From the NCBI GenBank assembly GCA_030248225.1, contig JASANE010024786.1, forward strand, positions 1 to 64,000: a DNA stretch of 64,000 nucleotides. The letters are read 5' to 3'. The translations under genes were made by a program, and so were the position numbers. The notes below the pieces were generated by a model. The model did no database searches and had not been told where the DNA came from. It was given only the letters and a program-made list of their open reading frames with translations. The DNA comes from Trileptium ribeirensis. Its lineage: Eukaryota; Nematoda; Enoplea; Enoplida; Thoracostomopsidae. Position 1 is the first letter of the stretch. Each line of letters begins with the position of its first letter. Below, one piece after another: positions 1 through 13,400 of this stretch.

Positions 1-456
1 TTCTAGAATTGCAAGTTTGTTGTAGGCACTCAGAAGAGAAGATTTGTATAACCAAAGGAGGATTTAATGAGTAGAAAGCATCATAAATAAGATTCACCAG
101 CCTTAATCGCAGAAAGCACTCGGTCAAGCTAATAACTGGTCCATTATACTATACTATGAAAAGATAATATATGCCAAAATTATCTCCAGATTTTTACCTT
201 TTTGTTCATTTGTGTCAAATGACGCGCATTGCACAAATGTAAGCTCCCCAAGTCTGATTTTATACGTCACGGGAAATAATTGAAAATAATCAATCTATTT
301 ATGCAAACAGTTTTTCATCGATTCAATTAATTGAATGGTTTCGATATCGTTCGACTTCGATTATAGTGATAATTAAATAAATTTCGTTCCATTTCGATAT
401 AACGTAACCTTAGTAGTATTATTATCTCAGAGTAACAATTTATTAATATTTAAATG

Positions 457-517
457 CTGGCTATCTGGTTACAGAGCAGATATCACGGTCATAAGGCTGC
501 ATGTTCAAGCCCTGCCC
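457..517 (+). repeat. tRNA-derived SINE-like head in left arm
   Basis: GGCTATCTGGTTACAGAGCAG resembles a Pol III A box and CATGTTCAAGCCCTGCC a B box, with spacing like a tRNA. The following bases, beginning CTTGGGAAAGACCTTAA, recall the body of tRNA-derived SINEs. The copy in the other arm (4941-5003, minus) has a better B box, GTTCGAGCC. It is probably a SINE caught in the inverted repeat, not a functional tRNA. Confidence 0.5.
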
Positions 518-1938
518 ATAATATTCTTGGGAAAGACCTTAATACCTTCCTGAATCACGCTACCCTCCTGTATATGAGTGCTTGTTTGTAAGCTAAACAG
601 AGTTTCCATGCATTGGATGGTCATCGATCTGTGAAATAGCCCGTGCTCCCGGGCTCTGGCTGAGATTGTCACGAAAGGAAGATCAACATCCGCACACTAA
701 TCATAACTTGGGTACATAATATATTAATAACAATATATATATATTATTTTTGTTCTATAACGCCATTTGGGTTCGTAGCATGCGATTTATTTCCTACAAT
801 TTATAAAGGACCTGTAAATCTAGTTCTCTGAGAGAATGATAATGTATTACACGATAAAAGTTTATCCGTGAGCCAAGGCTATGCTTAGGTTCAAGTTATA
901 AGCTTAGAGACGAACATTATACGATCATTCGATGGGGAAACTTTCTTGTCACATGGGGATAGCGTAAGTCAGTACCATCCATTATGTATAACTTAATGCT
1001 ATTTAAATAATCTTTAACTAACAGATTTGATGCAAAACCTGCCATCTATGTACCCAAAATATGCACAAAACTTTTCAAAATGCATAATATAAAAACTTTC
1101 CACGGCACAGGTAGCATCTGCTCAAACGTTTTGTCAGTGGATTAGGTATACTACAGTATGTGCTCCTGTATGTTTCTGAGAGATCGAACAAGATTAATGC
1201 AACCACACCTGTGCAAGCAGAATCATATGTAGCATACACCTAATAGATATTTGATGAAACACACACACTGCAATGCAGATTTCGCATCAACTTCGCTATT
1301 GTATGAGCGCTATAGTATAAGCAGACATATGCGTAAGACAAGAGTTGCGTTCATGTTTGGTTTAAACAAATACCCCGTCGACTATGTAGGATTTAGCTGG
1401 GACTACTGTTGTTATAATTAAAAGTTACACAAACGCTAACGTTTCACCTGTTTTCATCGTTATATTTTTACTGCGAACGTTAAAATTTTAATCTTCCGCA
1501 GAAATTTATAAAACTATAAGCATGTTAACTCGTGTGAGCCGCATGCAAGCGACGCGTTAAGAAACGATATTTAGGCTTTTTTCGCAAGGGGTCTGACGGA
1601 CCCCCCCTCAGTCTTAAGAAGGTGTGCGAAAAGCTCAGTCTCGGAAGGGTTAAGTATACAACTGACCTGAATTTCAGGCGCTCCGGGGCGTGTTACCTAC
1701 TGGCACCTGCGATTATCACTAATCAACTATCAATATATATAGTAATTACAAACTAAATAGTAATTGTTGTAATGTATGTCCTCCTACTAGTCATTTATAA
1801 CTATCAATTATACAATACATAATCGAAAAGTGTCTTCTTGTTGAGCCGTGTTCACAATATCTGCCGATCCGATGTCATCTAATTTGTGGCAAAATTACAC
1901 CCGATACGATCAATTCTGTGCCTACCATATGTAAGTGT

Positions 1939-3126
1939 CAGGGAATAACTGGAACCGAAATTTACCGGAACCGGAACCAGCAACCGGAACCATCCATTTA
2001 AACCGGATCCGGAACCGGAACCGGAACCTGGTCTTAGAAATTTATATATAGTAAAACAGATGGCGGAAGAAATGAAGGTATAGTGGATTTAAAATGCATT
2101 AAAAATAACTTTTACATTAAACTTAATGTATTGCGATGGTATTATTGCCTTTCTGAAACTTTAAAGACTGAGGAAGCTAATAATATTTATTTATCGAGCA
2201 AATATGTCGGTTTTTGGACATTCAGAGCACAAAATGTCTTCCACTATACACCATTGCGTATACTACGTCAAATCGATTGTGCTTACAAAGCTTGGAGCGT
2301 AGAATACACACTTTCGCTCTGTTTCCAGTCGCCTCCCTTTACTACACATACGTTTGTTGCATGTTCTTCTATAGGAAACTTAAAATTATTGGTTTATATG
2401 ATTCTAAGATAAAATAATAGATAGAAGGTAATTTTCTGATCAGTGGTCAGAGACACTATTTAGGCTAGCGTTGGACAAACAGTGCCCGTCAGTTAGATCA
2501 TAATGATGATAACTTTCTAATCAGAATGCTATAAATGAGACACACTGTGATACTGCTCGCACAGTTTCAATAAATACAGTTCATTGCCAAGAAAGCAGTT
2601 TCTAGCTGCGTTGCAGATAATGTTAGTTTACTTCAATTTAGACTGATTTACCAAGTTTACAAGTGCACTGGCGGGTGCTTGACGCGGTACGCTTGTTGAC
2701 CAAGCATACCCTAAGTACTTCTGCGTAAGCCATACTCTGTTACCGAGTTGGACCGGTTTAATTCAAACGTATCCCACAGACTTTTGGATGTGTAAAATAG
2801 CTGCTACAAGCATCGACCTGGCTTTGTTAACAAACTCCTGCAGGTTATTATGAAAAATTCCTGCTCAAATTATGTGCCCTAATTACGTTTCACAGGGCAA
2901 ATTGGTTAGTTAATCTTTTCTTTTGCTTGGTTGTATTGGAGCTTGATCATGGTATAATATATATTACATATGTTTGGATTACAGGATGAAGCAAAAAGCG
3001 TGGAAATTTTCAAGCAAAGTTTTTAACCCGGAATTCCGGTTCTGGTATGGTTTTTGCCCTTTGCCGGAACCGCAACCGGAACACGATTTTCGCCGGAACC
3101 GGAACGGGAATTCCGGTTATTCCCTG
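1939..3126 (+). mobile_element. Non-autonomous hAT element, copy 1
   Basis: The ends are CAGGGAATAACTGGAAC and its inverse ending GGTTATTCCCTG, followed inward by many ACCGGAACC repeats. It is flanked by GTAAGTGT (1931-1938) and GTAGGTGT (3127-3134), an 8-bp target duplication with one mismatch. CAGGG termini plus an 8-bp duplication are the hAT superfamily hallmark. The interior (1188 bp) has no transposase; its small open frames show no DDE or BED motif. It sits in the centre of the 5.5-kb inverted repeat. Confidence 0.88.
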
Positions 3127-4940
3127 GTAGGTGTATATATTTTTTTACATTACATCGCCCGATTTGGATCCGTGAAAATTATGTATTGTGTTTCGAACCG
3201 GATAAAAACTATCGAATGCAGTATCAACACGGTTACCTGAACATACCTTGTAGTGGTTGTGGAGCTGTGCATATACCTACATACAATGAGCGAAGTACTG
3301 CTACGAACACGTATTTTTCCACTGTGCAATGATTGGTACTGTACGGTTTTTTGGGGTTCGATGGTTATTTGGCGGTTTATTTATGTAATTATTATTAAAT
3401 ATAGGTTTTTGCTATTTGTCTATTTGGAATATTATAGAGCTTAGTCAAAAGGTACGTCTGTTTGTAAAGTGGGCTTAAGGTTTCTCGTTTGTAGACTGCA
3501 AGTACATATTTTCATTGAACATTTTCGAAATTCTTTCTAGTATATACTACAAGGTGTTTAAATATATATTTTTGGGGCCGATAAATTTGGGCTAGTATAA
3601 AGTTTCAGAATAACTTAACAGACGAAACTTGTTTACGCAATACTTGATGCCTGTTAGAGACTTAGTGCAATCGATGTACCGATATCGTTATAGGGTAGCG
3701 ATGTTCAGATTTGTAGTTCGAGTTCATGTGTCAAAATAACTTTGGCTTCCCAACTATAAAACGGTAGACTTTGGGGTTCCGGCGGGGTTTCTCAAATAGG
3801 GTCGCGAAATTGGATCAGCCTTATTCATCCGAAATGGCTTAAATTGTCAAGGTCGCAGGTCGCCCATAGGGTCGTTTAGGCCAAAAAGGGTCGCTCAGCC
3901 CCCTATCCCGAAAGCTCGAAATGCTTATAGTTTTATAAATTTCTGCGGAAGATTAAAATTTTAACGTTCGCGGTAAAAATATAACAATAGAAACAGGTCG
4001 AACGTTAGCGTTTGTGTAACTTTTAATTATAACAACAGTAGTTACAGCTAAATCCTACGTCGTGAACGGGTTGTTGTTAGAACCAAACATGAACGCAACT
4101 CTTATTTATTACACATATGTCTGCTTATACTATAGCGCTCATACAATAGCGAAGTTGATGCGAAATCTGCATCCAGTGTGTTGTGTTTCATCGAATATTA
4201 TACTAGGTGTATGCTACATATGATATTGCTTGCACGGGTGTGGTTGCATTAATCTTTGTTCGATCTCTCAGAAACATACAGGAGCACATACTGTAGTATA
4301 CCTAATCCACTGACAAAACGTTTGAGCAGATGCTACCTGTGCCGTGGAAAGCTTTTATATGCATTTTTGTGAAAGTTTTGTGCATATTTTGGGTACATAG
4401 ATGGCAGGTTTTGCATCAATCTGTTAGTTAAAGATTATTTAAATAGCATTAGTTATACATAATGGATCATCTCAAGCTTTCCACTCGCAGTGTGACAAGA
4501 AAGTTTCCCCATCGAATGATCGTATAATGTTCGTCTCTCTAAGGCTAATTAATTTGAACCTAAGCATAGCCTTGGCTCACGGATAAACTTTTATCGTGTG
4601 ATACTCATTCCTAGTTTCTCTAGGAGAACTAGACCCGGTCCTTTATAAATTGTGAGGAAATAAATCGCATGCTACGAACCCAAATGGCGTTATAGAACGA
4701 AAAATAATATATATATTTGTTATTAATATATTATGTACCCAAGTTATGATTAGTGTGCGGATGTTGATCTTCCTTTTCGTGACAATCTCAGCCAGAGTTC
4801 CCGAAGCACACAAGCTGCGAATGGATGGCAGTTCAAACATGGAAACTCTGTTTAGCTTCCGAACAAGCACTCATATATTGTACAGGAGGGTAGCGTGAAT
4901 CAGGGAGGTCTTAAGGTCTTTCCCAAGAATATTATGAGAA

Positions 4941-5003
4941 CAGGCAGGGCTCGAACATGCAGCCTTATGACCGTGATATCTGCTCTGTAACCAGATAGCC
5001 AGC
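4941..5003 (-). repeat. tRNA-derived SINE-like head in right arm
   Basis: Minus-strand counterpart of the segment at 457-517. Read on minus it has the A-box-like TATCTGGTTACAGAGCAG and B-box-like ATGTTCGAGCCCTGCC. The SINE body would extend toward about 4640. Confidence 0.5.
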
Positions 5004-5469
5004 ATTTAAATATTAATAAATTGTTACTCTGAGATAATAATACTACTAAGGTTACGTTATATCGAAATGGAACGAAATTTATTTAATTGCGCTATAATCG
5101 AAGTCGAACGATATCGAAACCATTCAAAATTTCATTTAATCGAAATCGATCGAAATTTTGTTTAGTTGAAATCGATCGATTATTTTGCAATTATTTCTTC
5201 CCGTGACGTATAAAATCAGACTTGGGGAGCTACATCCAATATCACGTAAGTTGACGCAAATGAACGAAAAGGGTGAAAAAATTAAAATAATTTTGGCATA
5301 TATTATCTTTTCATAGTATAGTATAATGGACCAGTTATTAGCTTGACCGAGTGCTTTCTGCGATTAAGGCTGGTGAATCTTATTTATGATGCTTTCTACT
5401 CATTAAACATCCTTGGTTATACAAATCTTTCTCTTTATGGAGTGCCTACAACAAATTTGCAATTCTAGA

Positions 5470-8319
5470 AAAGTATCGAGTGCATATTCACATGTATATT
5501 CAAGTTGAGCGCAGTAGTTGCTGTGAAATTGAGTTCGATAACTATATGTTTTACACGGACTGTTGGGTTTCTACATTTTGTGGACATATGTTCAATATGA
5601 AGCCTCTCATATTGTGATCTATAATGCTTCTATAGTTCTGCTTCTTAATATTTGCGAACCTGCATAGTCTCGGCTTTGGCATTTAAATTCATCGTTTATC
5701 AATTCATATCAATATAATATACGACATAGCAAAGACTTCATTCACTTTTTCTTAGTGCCATGTTAGTCCCATAATGATTTTATATATTATTAGCACCACT
5801 TACTTGCTTGGAACCAACGACAACTCCAAATAAAAAAATTCCGGTGCCGACGGGAATTGAACACGCACCTTCTGGACTAGTAGGATGGGACAGCTGACCA
5901 CTGGACCATGCACGGAAATCTAGCTACCCTAATTTCCCACTTAAGGCCTGTTAAACCGCTGTAAAACCTTTACACTTTTGTAAGGATTATTTGGATCACA
6001 CTATATATCCTATCCCATGCGTCTGTCCAGTTTCTGTAACCACTGAAAAATCATAAAAATTGCTGCACAGTTAGTTTACTCACAAGTTACACAGCATCAG
6101 ATTAACAATTAAATGTTGCTATTACCTAAATCCAACGGTAATAAATAGTTTTAATTGCAGGATCGGGTCATTAACTAATTTTTTGCAGCGCTGCAGTTGG
6201 AAGATCTAACCTTACGACTGTTTATGAAAACTGATGTGTTTTCAGTTTCAGTGTCATACTTTGAAGAAGGAAACAACAGTAGCAATTCATAAGTCAATAT
6301 TGGACAAACTATATGTTTGTATGTTGATGAATATCTAGTTACATATTTTGTCTAATTTAAAATAAAATAAAAAAATTCATAATTATTTAAAATAAAGAAA
6401 TATTCAATTTTTAACTGTACTTCTTTTTGTATAGTGAGCGTTGAACGGAATGTAAAGGAACGGTATATACTTGATAAAGCGATTAGATTGCACCAAGAGC
6501 ATCCGAGTTGTCAGTCAGGGGAGGGTCGAATGGTTTCATCGTCTTTTCCCGCTGCTGTGCGATGAGTGTCCATACAAGCAGAATAAACAATGATTTTTAA
6601 AATCGTAACGTTGCTTAACAGTTGGTATTGGTAAATTTAGAAAATTTTTCTGTGTTTTTGGTCAAAGTGGAGTAAGGACTTGAGTGTTTATGAAATGTGC
6701 TGCGTAAGAACGGGTTGTTATCTGTTTACTATATATGTTGGTTAGCCCGTCTGCAATTTCGATTGGGTTAAGGACGCTCAATTTGTGACCGAAGAATAGT
6801 CAAACATAAAATATTTTTTTTTCCACATGGAAAGATTCCTAGTGAGTATGGAAGATGTGTAAGTTTTCGGGTTGCTTGTAGTATCTGCAACTACCGGTGT
6901 CTATTCCGCTTATATTCATGTATATATATAAGACGAAATGGACAACAGCGAGATTTATTTGTTGTTTTTGCTGCATTTATCTTTGGTTTGTTCACAGTAA
7001 CGAATAACTAGGAACCTGTGTGTAGATTAGAATATACGATGTCTCACCTACAGATTAGGACTAGAGATCCTGTAAGTGGTGTACCTAAAGTATGTTAATT
7101 TATATCTTCAAATGGAGGAAACTGCTGCAAGCCACACTGGAGCTGTCCGTGTTTTTGCATTTCAAGTTCGTTTCTTTTTTAAGTCCTGACCTGGGTGGTA
7201 TAATTTGCATTTGAACATAGTTATTGTAATGACTAGGAACAGTGATGCGATAATGTTTTAAGTAGTTGTTTAACGAAAACTTACTGCGCCGAATTACAGA
7301 AAGTGTAGCTTGTTGTATATCCAGGAGGTTGAACAATACATGCATTTTTAGTTTTACTGAGTTCAGTGGGTTTTTGTATTTCAAGTACGTATCTTATTTC
7401 AAATGGCGTCGTGGAAGGAATCAACATTTGTACATGGTTAGTAGGTCGTGGGTCAACCCACGATTGGGCAGCGAGCGGTAACACTGCGAGCAAGTTATAG
7501 TCACATAAGTTCGAATGAATCAACTCATTTTTGCCAGACTTGAAAACATTTACATTTGCAGATTTAACATTTACAGCATTACATTGTATTCCCGCAAAAT
7601 CATAGACCAAAAGGCTGTCCCAGGGCGTGCGGTATCGTCAAAAGAGTATATTGATAATAGATACATTCAAATGAATCATTTTATCGTCTTCAGCATCCTG
7701 AGAAACGTTTGTAATACCAGATGCAATGAAATATGACATTACATTGAAAATATAGAAATCATGCATATTTCCTTTGGGGGAGGGAGTGGCATACAATATA
7801 GTATATACCACTCCAAAAAGGGTAGACCAGTCACAGAGAAGTTCAGGTAAATCACTCTACTGTTTTCAGCAATCCTAAAAACCTTTATAGTGATTACATA
7901 ATGGTTATTAACGATTATCTTTAAAATACGGTACACAAAGGGTAAAAATGGCTCCTGTTGGAAACCCATTTGTGCCCCTATCTCCTTATCCGCGTGGACA
8001 AAAAGAGTTAAGTTGTAGATCTTATCTAGGCCAACGTAAAGGATATGCAACATTTTTGATACGAGGTTTGTTTTTTGAGATACATATTATACAATCATTA
8101 AAAACACTTTCCTCTGTCACAAGAATTGATGGGTACCCACTTTGAAAGGACTAACATGCCCCGTGTGTGGGTTGCATAGATGATACCTATATTGGGTAAC
8201 GAGCTAGACTATAAGCTATCTAATGCAAGATGCCATAGGCATTTCATTTTTCCTGAAATGTTTAGCGAAAACTTACCAGACGAGCAGACACGCTAAAATT
8301 TAGTTGCGTGTATACAAAT
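5470..8319. other. No recognised gene apart from tRNA-like relic
   Basis: AT-rich sequence with short overlapping frames on both strands (for example 7100-7610) that lack recognisable domains and overlap one another. No promoter, repeat structure or conserved motif was identified besides the tRNA-like relic. Confidence 0.5.
5839..5917 (-). tRNA. tRNA-like pseudogene or SINE head
   Basis: On the minus strand the sequence begins TTCCGTGCATGGTCCAGTGG, an A-box-like D arm, and ends with GTGTTCAATTCCCGTCGG, a B-box-like T arm. A run of seven T follows at once (5832-5838), like a Pol III terminator. The acceptor stem pairs TCCGTGC with GCACCGGA only with a bulge, and the T stem has a mismatch. I therefore prefer a tRNA pseudogene or SINE over a functional tRNA, and give no isotype. 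Confidence 0.45.
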
Positions 8320-10405
8320 AATGCAGGTTTCACAGAATAATGAGTGCAAAAAGTGGGAGGTTTTATATTTAACAACCGTTTGCAAGAAACTAAAATCTCT
8401 AATGGACGGTTATATAATATTTTAGTTTCTTCTAAACGGCTGCTAGAGATTTTTGTCTGTAATGACTGTTTGTTTGATATTTAAATCTCTAACAGATAGC
8501 TGTATGAGACTTTAGTCTTATATAGATGGCCAATATATACAGAAATCTCTAACAGCAAGCTGTTAGAGACTAAACTCTCTTGCAGCTAGCCATAACAGAT
8601 TATTGTTTCTAATGGCTAGCTGTTGGAAACTTTTGTCTCTTACAGCATGTTATAAAATACAAAAGCCTTTAATAGAGTCTCTATTAGAGTTTCAAATATT
8701 TAACGGTTGGCTGTAAGAGATTTTTGTATGTTACAGCTGGCTGTAAGAGAAATGTTTCTAACAGCTAGCCATTAGAAACAAAATCAGTTACAGCAAGCTC
8801 ATTATTGATATTGGTGCCCCCTTCAATTTGATATTGGTTTCCCCTCCGGTTTGATATTTCGCCCCCTCCAGTTTGATAGTGGTGCCCACGTCCTGCTTTC
8901 ATTGAAAATGAATTTGTGATTTCATTTAAAATTTAAAAATAACTTTACAAACGGTCCCAACGCCACATGCAGTTGCCTCATGATGACATACCTACCTAAT
9001 TTTTAATATATACGATCGATATCGTATTTTGTATTCCTACTTTTTTCTACACCAAAGATTTGTGTCCCTGCACGGATACATGTGGAGCTGTGTTTCTAAA
9101 TACGTATATAGCCAATATTATCAAATCAAAAATTTTCTTTCAACTGTTGGACTTACATTCTGGAGTTATTACATTCAGCGATTTTCGTTAGACATTTGAC
9201 CAACTATTTCCCATTACAAACACCACATTGTCTTTAGTGACACAAATAAACATGAATACTATGGACGCATGCGAATTAAACAGCATTAATAATGGTTTCA
9301 TCGTATTCAGCAACCGGCAACACTACTTGCAGAAGAGAGTGACTGGTCGAGCCGCGGAAACCCGCGCCGCCGGGTGGATAAAATTCACTGCCCCGTGGTC
9401 AGTGCGTAGGTCGATGTAGAGTACCATGAGTATAAATGTTTGAGGCGCGCTGATATTCATTAAAGGCAACATTAACATAAATAACGAGCAAGGTTAGGCC
9501 CAAAATATGTATTGAAGCCGTGCAAATTATTTTTGGAGATTGGCGGGTTAACAGTTTTAATTGGCTGGATGCTTACATAGCATGTATGGTTTGTCGCTAA
9601 AACTCATTTTACAAAGCCAATGTAACGAACAATAGCCTATCAAACTGGAGCGGGACCAATATCAAACTGGACCGGCACCAATATCATACTAGAGTAGGAC
9701 ACTAATATGAAACTGGAGCGGCGCAGCAATATCAAACTGGACGGGGGCATTAATATCAAACAGGAGGTGGCACTAATATCGAACTGGAGGGGGCACCAAT
9801 ATAAAACTGGAGAGAGTACCAATGTCAAGCGGGACGTGGGCACAACTATCAAACTGGAGGGGGCGAAATATCAAACCTGCGGGGAAAGCAATATCAAATT
9901 GGAGGGGGCACCAATACCAATAATGAGCTTGCTGTAACTGATTTTTTTTCTGATGGCTAGCTGTTAGAAACTTTTGACTCTTACAGCCAGCTGTAACATA
10001 CAAAAATCTCTTACAGCCAACCGTTAAAATATTTGAAACTCTAATAGATAGCTATTAAAGACTTTTGTATTTTATAACATTCTGTAAGAGACAAAAGTTT
10101 CTAACAGCTAGCCATTAGAAACAATAATCTGTTATGGCTAGCTGCAAGAGATTTTAGTCTCTAACAGCTTGCTGTTAGAGATTTATGTATATATTGGCTA
10201 TCTATATAAGACTAAAGTCTCTTACAGCTATCTGTTAGAGATTTAAATATCAAACAAGCAGTCATTACAGACAAAAATCTCTAGCAGCCGTTTACAAGAA
10301 ACTAAAATATCATAACCGTCCATTAGAGATTTTAGTTTCTTGCAAATGGTTGTTAAAGACAAAATTGCCCACTTTTTGCACTCATTATTCTGTGAAACCT
10401 GCATA
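8320..10405. mobile_element. Foldback element 1 with hairpin-rich arms
   Basis: The left arm (8320-8890) is an imperfect reverse complement of the right arm (9637-10405). The outer ends read ATGCAGGTTTCACAG and CTGTGAAACCTGCAT. Arms are built from many small palindromes such as CTCTAACAGCTTGCTGTTAG, spaced every ~40-60 bases. Inner arm ends carry the CAATATCAAACTGGAGGGG minisatellite, reversed on the left (about 8806-8885) and forward on the right (9637-9925). The spacer 8891-9636 shows no recognisable coding region. No transposase is seen. Confidence 0.85.
9637..9925 (+). repeat. Minisatellite, ~23-bp unit, in foldback 1
   Basis: About a dozen diverged copies of a unit close to ACCAATATCAAACTGGAGGGG. 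Open frames across it on either strand (such as 9707-9937) are artefacts of the repeat. The same unit reappears at 51.6-53.9 kb. Confidence 0.88.
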
Positions 10406-13400
10406 AATGCTTGCTTCGCTCGCTGCGCCATGAACATGAAGTTTAGGAACAGTGATGCGGTGTTTAAAGTTGTTGTGTAATGAAAGAAAGTAAAAGATAA
10501 CTTGTAGTTACCGCGAAGAATTGCGAGCAGTAAACTTGTACTTCCTTCCAGGTCCAGGAATGCAAATCGCTTTTCGCCATATTAGTCCATGTGTAAGTAT
10601 TTGTGGTATTTTTTCAGTCCGTGTTCTGATATTTGAGCTGGCAGTAGCTTATTTAGGGCTTCGTATTGGTTTTAGATCGAGTCTAGGTCCAAACACATTC
10701 ACCCATTACTCCAATCTAGGTCCTGGTATTGATTTGGCAAATTGCAGTTAAATTGTATTGTTCCTATTAAATGTAATACATTCTGTAATAGCAGACTTAG
10801 CATTTAATTATAGATATGCGTGACATGGCATATATATTGAAAATGCTCGACGTCAGACATTAGGCAGTTATTATATGTCAAGTATTATTGAGTTTTTAGA
10901 TTTTAAACACATGCTTGTCTTCAGCAGACACAATTTTGCACAAAACGTTTGAGATTTGACATGCTTGTTGATAAATTGTTGGCTTATTTGGTTACAATAT
11001 CAGGTTATTGACATGCAAGGCTTGCAAAGGTGTTGTGTACAAGGCTTGAGCTTTTATGGTGAATGTTATTCGAGTTGTTTTTTTAGTTGCACGTTTCAAA
11101 CATGCTTTATATGTTGATAGTTTTGTCCTATTTCTTCGGTTTACCAAATATTTTGCTCCATTAATCGTGATTATAGTAACCAAAATTGTGGGATATTGTG
11201 GGTTATCCCCACCCCCACAATCCAGACCATCGTCATGCGCGACCAAATTAAAATGACACCGTTGGCAACCCTATTTTGTCAAAGCCGATGTGGCATAGAA
11301 AACCATTGTTTTGAAACAAACAGGGAATTTGGCACGGTTTTTCGTTAACCAAAATTGGACAAAGTGGAATCCAACTGCAAGAAATTACTACCTATCTCTG
11401 AACAGAATTTTGGCGATTTCATATTAATAGGAAACGGTTCACTGCTAATTAGACTATTGACTAATTCAGGATTCACTTTTGTTCACCAACACCAACGTGG
11501 TTAAAATTTTTAGTTTTCAGCATTTGCGAACATTGCCATCTCAAATGAAATTGAACAAATTTTTGTTCAGAAAACGAATTAAATTTTCTGTAAATGTTCC
11601 AGTGTTCGTGAACGAACAATTTTTATAGTTTAAATTTTCAACAAATATGTACAATCATTAAATTATTGAGCGGAGCTCGGCGAAGCCGAGCGAAGCGTTT
11701 TTATTTTCTGTCTGGGAGTAAAAAGGTCGATGTCCGTCCGTTCGTTCGGTCCGACGGACCTCAAGAACCACTGAACGGATTTTAAAAAACTTTTTTTGTT
11801 TGAAAGCCTATCATGTCAGAGTGTGCACCTGATATTTGGGATTAAAGAATTTTAAGTGGTTAATTACTAATTAGCTAATTAGTTAATTTTATGCAGCTAA
11901 AATAGACAAATTTTGCAATATTTGTGTTGTTTATTGAAATAGAGTCGTTTCGATCAAACCATTATAGGTTTTTTGGGTCGAAGAATTCAAATATAATATT
12001 TTTACCAATGATAAAGCCCTATGCCCTATGCAATGTAGTTACAAAACATAAAATTGGGTAAATTCGTAATGCCACAGCCCAACCTCCGCTCACAAATGTA
12101 GTTCCACTACCGACAAGTTAATCTGGAATCATAGTCGCATACCATATAGAAGAGAACTTGTTCGCGAACAATTTCACCCATAAAATATTCACTAATAAAT
12201 TGTAGTTTCAAACTCAGCGGGAGCTGGATTAATAAGTCATTATCTCTAACGCAACCTTAATTTTAATAAAGCAAATGTAAGCAAACATTTGATGCTTGGT
12301 GATTTTAATCATACATGCACATAGTGATGTCGCTTGCGTATGACAAAACAATCTGTACAAAAATAAGTTTATTTAAGACGTACGTTTGCGTTCGCGAATA
12401 ACATTTTCTTAAGAATATACGTTTGTGTTCGCCAACAAATTTTATTTTTTATACGTTCACGAACAAGTTTAAAAATTCTTTATGTCAAATGTTGAACAAC
12501 ATGTTTAATATAGTTTCCATCGCTGAGTTTTTGCATCCATGTGTCGTGTGATGCCTCCCTGTAATACTGTTCACGAAGAAAACGCACGAATTTAAAACTA
12601 TCAAAATTATGATTTTAACGATTTGTGGATTTCATTAACGAATTTGCGATCCAAAAATTACCCATTTCATACCACCTTACAGTTGTTCTTAAATGGGTTT
12701 TACTACATTATGCAATCACAAAGATCCGTTCTGTTACAAAAATATGACAATTTTTAAAAATAGTTTGGTAGGCGGGTCATTTTAAGTTTAGTCGTACATC
12801 AATTTTGACGATACGAAGGTTATCAATTGTGAAAATCACATTTGGAACCAGTTCAAGCAAGTTGGAAGAGGCGCTTCAAAAAATTTCTGTTAGGGTCGAA
12901 TTTATCGGACATTTTCCGATTTGTTGCTGTTTCTACAAAAATTTTCGAAAACATTCTTCCCTCTTAACGTGTAATTGTATACAGCGGTCGAACGGCACAA
13001 AAATACGAGCTCAGTCGAATGTCAAAATCTGCTCACGGTAAATTTTGATTCCCACTGCGAGAAGAACGCGGGAAGAGTGAGGGGCAGGAGGGCAGCTTCC
13101 CAGAAATCAACCGGGGCCGTCCTTCGTTCTGCTCTCCCAGAAAATAACACAGATTTGACAATTATACCCATATTTTCTTAAATTTTCCATAGTTTATCAA
13201 AAATTTTCCGGAAGCCTTGGGCGCGGCGAGTGGGGAGTAAAAGTACCTTCAGAAGAGGGGTTCTTCCCTTAGGGTAACCACTCTTTCACCCTATGGTCAC
13301 CTATGTGTTTATCTTATCTTGTCTTCAGCCCTGTTTTATCCCCCATATATATGTGTTTTAATCATTGCTTACTCCGCAAAATCAAACCGTTCCCACCAGC

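Larger units (their letters stand above)
1..5469. repeat. Giant inverted repeat with 1.5-kb arms
   Basis: Positions 1-1523 are the reverse complement of about 3921-5469, with small differences. The outermost bases are TTCTAGAATTGCAA at 1 and TTGCAATTCTAGAA ending at 5469. The centre (1524-3920) holds the hAT copy 1 and unassigned sequence. Arms contain a tRNA-like segment and a Tc1-like MITE remnant. Because the left arm starts at the window edge, the true boundary and any target duplication cannot be seen. It may be a foldback transposon or a palindromic duplication. Minus-strand ORF 4643-4870 is a chance frame in the arm. Confidence 0.88.

Noticed and set aside
2083..2412. 109-codon frame inside hAT copy 1
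   Set aside because: No transposase motif; a related frame in copy 2 is cut short, so no sign of protein-level conservation.
7100..7610. Overlapping plus and minus frames of 70-109 codons
   Set aside because: Mutually overlapping, no domain, no splice or promoter context.
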